A stretch of DNA of 51,865 nucleotides from positions 1-51,865 of the forward strand of contig JBPYFK010000166.1 of NCBI GenBank assembly GCA_051984675.1, in the 5' to 3' direction. The translations under genes and the position numbers were made by a program. How positions within the stretch are numbered: position 1 is the stretch's first letter; every line of letters starts with the position of its first letter. Below are positions 51,687-51,865 of the stretch, in pieces. The DNA comes from JBPYFK01 sp051984675 (GTDB lineage Bacteria > Actinomycetota > Actinomycetes > Mycobacteriales > Pseudonocardiaceae). Under the pieces are notes generated by a model. The model was given only the letters and a program-made list of their open reading frames with translations. It was not told the DNA's origin and ran no database searches.

Positions 51687-51865
51687 TGAAGTGGGCCCCG
51701 GAAGTTGGACTGGCTAATTGAAGGCTAGTTGGTGAGGGCCTGGGCTCGGTATTCGGCCGGGCTCAGGCCCTTCATCGTGGTTGAGATGCGAGTGGTGTTG
51801 TACCAGTCGACGTAGTCGTCGAGGGCGTGGGTGAAGTCCTGGACGGTGTCGAAGTGGTTGTGGTG
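51687..51865 (-). mobile_element. IS3-family insertion sequence, end fragment (runs off the window)
   Basis: The transposase C-terminus occupies 51725-51865 and is followed by a candidate terminal repeat beginning near 51687 (TGAAGTGGGCCCCGGAAG). Only one end is visible, so the inverted-repeat partner and target duplication cannot be checked; the exact IS edge is approximate. Confidence 0.6.
51725..51865 (-). CDS. IS3-family transposase, C-terminal part (partial)
   Basis: The last 46 residues are visible, ending at TAG 51725-51727. DDYVDWYNTTRIS and MKGLSPAEYRAQAL match the rve_3 end of IS3 OrfB transposases (Y-I-x-W/Y-YN-x-R ... LKGLSPVEYR). The 5' part lies beyond the right edge. It is intact in the visible portion. 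Confidence 0.9.
   Translation of the reverse strand, partial: HHNHFDTVQDFTHALDDYVDWYNTTRISTTMKGLSPAEYRAQALTN

Overview
The window is very GC-rich with mostly densely packed genes. It has GTG/TTG starts, several apparently leaderless genes, a DosR/DosS-type pair, an Acg-like protein, six-helix membrane adenylate cyclase architecture, XRE-TPR regulators and actinobacterial-type carotenoid cyclase subunits. This fits a chromosomal segment of an actinomycete, most likely a Pseudonocardiales-type organism; the family is inference.

Layout. 1-300: tail of an HNH-endonuclease-like gene, then tRNA-Pro(GGG) and its terminator (minus). 0.4-3.8 kb: PIG-L deacetylase and GH4 glycosidase (minus), divergent from a PfkB sugar kinase. 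3.8-7.7 kb: dehydrogenase, XRE-TPR regulator, a divergent GT9-like protein and a 47-aa zinc-finger gene. 7.8-12.1 kb: TetR/P450 pair, secreted GH27 alpha-galactosidase, MBL-fold hydrolase. 12.4-16.4 kb: Hsp20, a small membrane protein, O-methyltransferase, secreted tripeptidyl aminopeptidase, DUF3040 protein. 16.4-22.1 kb: a hypoxia/dormancy-type island with a wrecked universal stress protein, Acg-like flavoprotein, NarL/DosR-type regulator, acyltransferase, TetR and a DosS-type GAF-GAF histidine kinase.

22.2-34.1 kb: myo-inositol catabolism. The minus-strand run is iolC, a Cgl0159-type aldolase, iolB, iolD, iolA and a tautomerase. A GntR/UTRA regulator is divergent from it and iolG lies about 4 kb away. 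The iolC/regulator and iolG upstream regions share an element that is probably the regulator's operator. iolE and a transporter are not in the window. A secreted trypsin and a cNMP-binding protein/adenylate cyclase pair sit between the two parts. 34.5-43.3 kb: carotenoid and isoprenoid genes (crtU-like, crtYd, crtYc, idi, Rieske/DUF5914 protein) adjoin a lipid block (DAG-kinase-like, AGPS-like flavoprotein, TetR, glpD). 43.3-47.9 kb: a 72-aa unknown, rtcB plus archease, and a stand-alone ctaD.

47.9-51.9 kb looks different: less GC-rich, an XRE-TPR regulator divergent from a train of very small genes (several with paired cysteines), two strong terminators and the end of an IS3-family element at the right edge. 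This is the best candidate for an undescribed system. A second recurring feature of the window is short perfect tandem duplication (9, 15 and 23 bp units) sitting on Shine-Dalgarno or start-codon regions.
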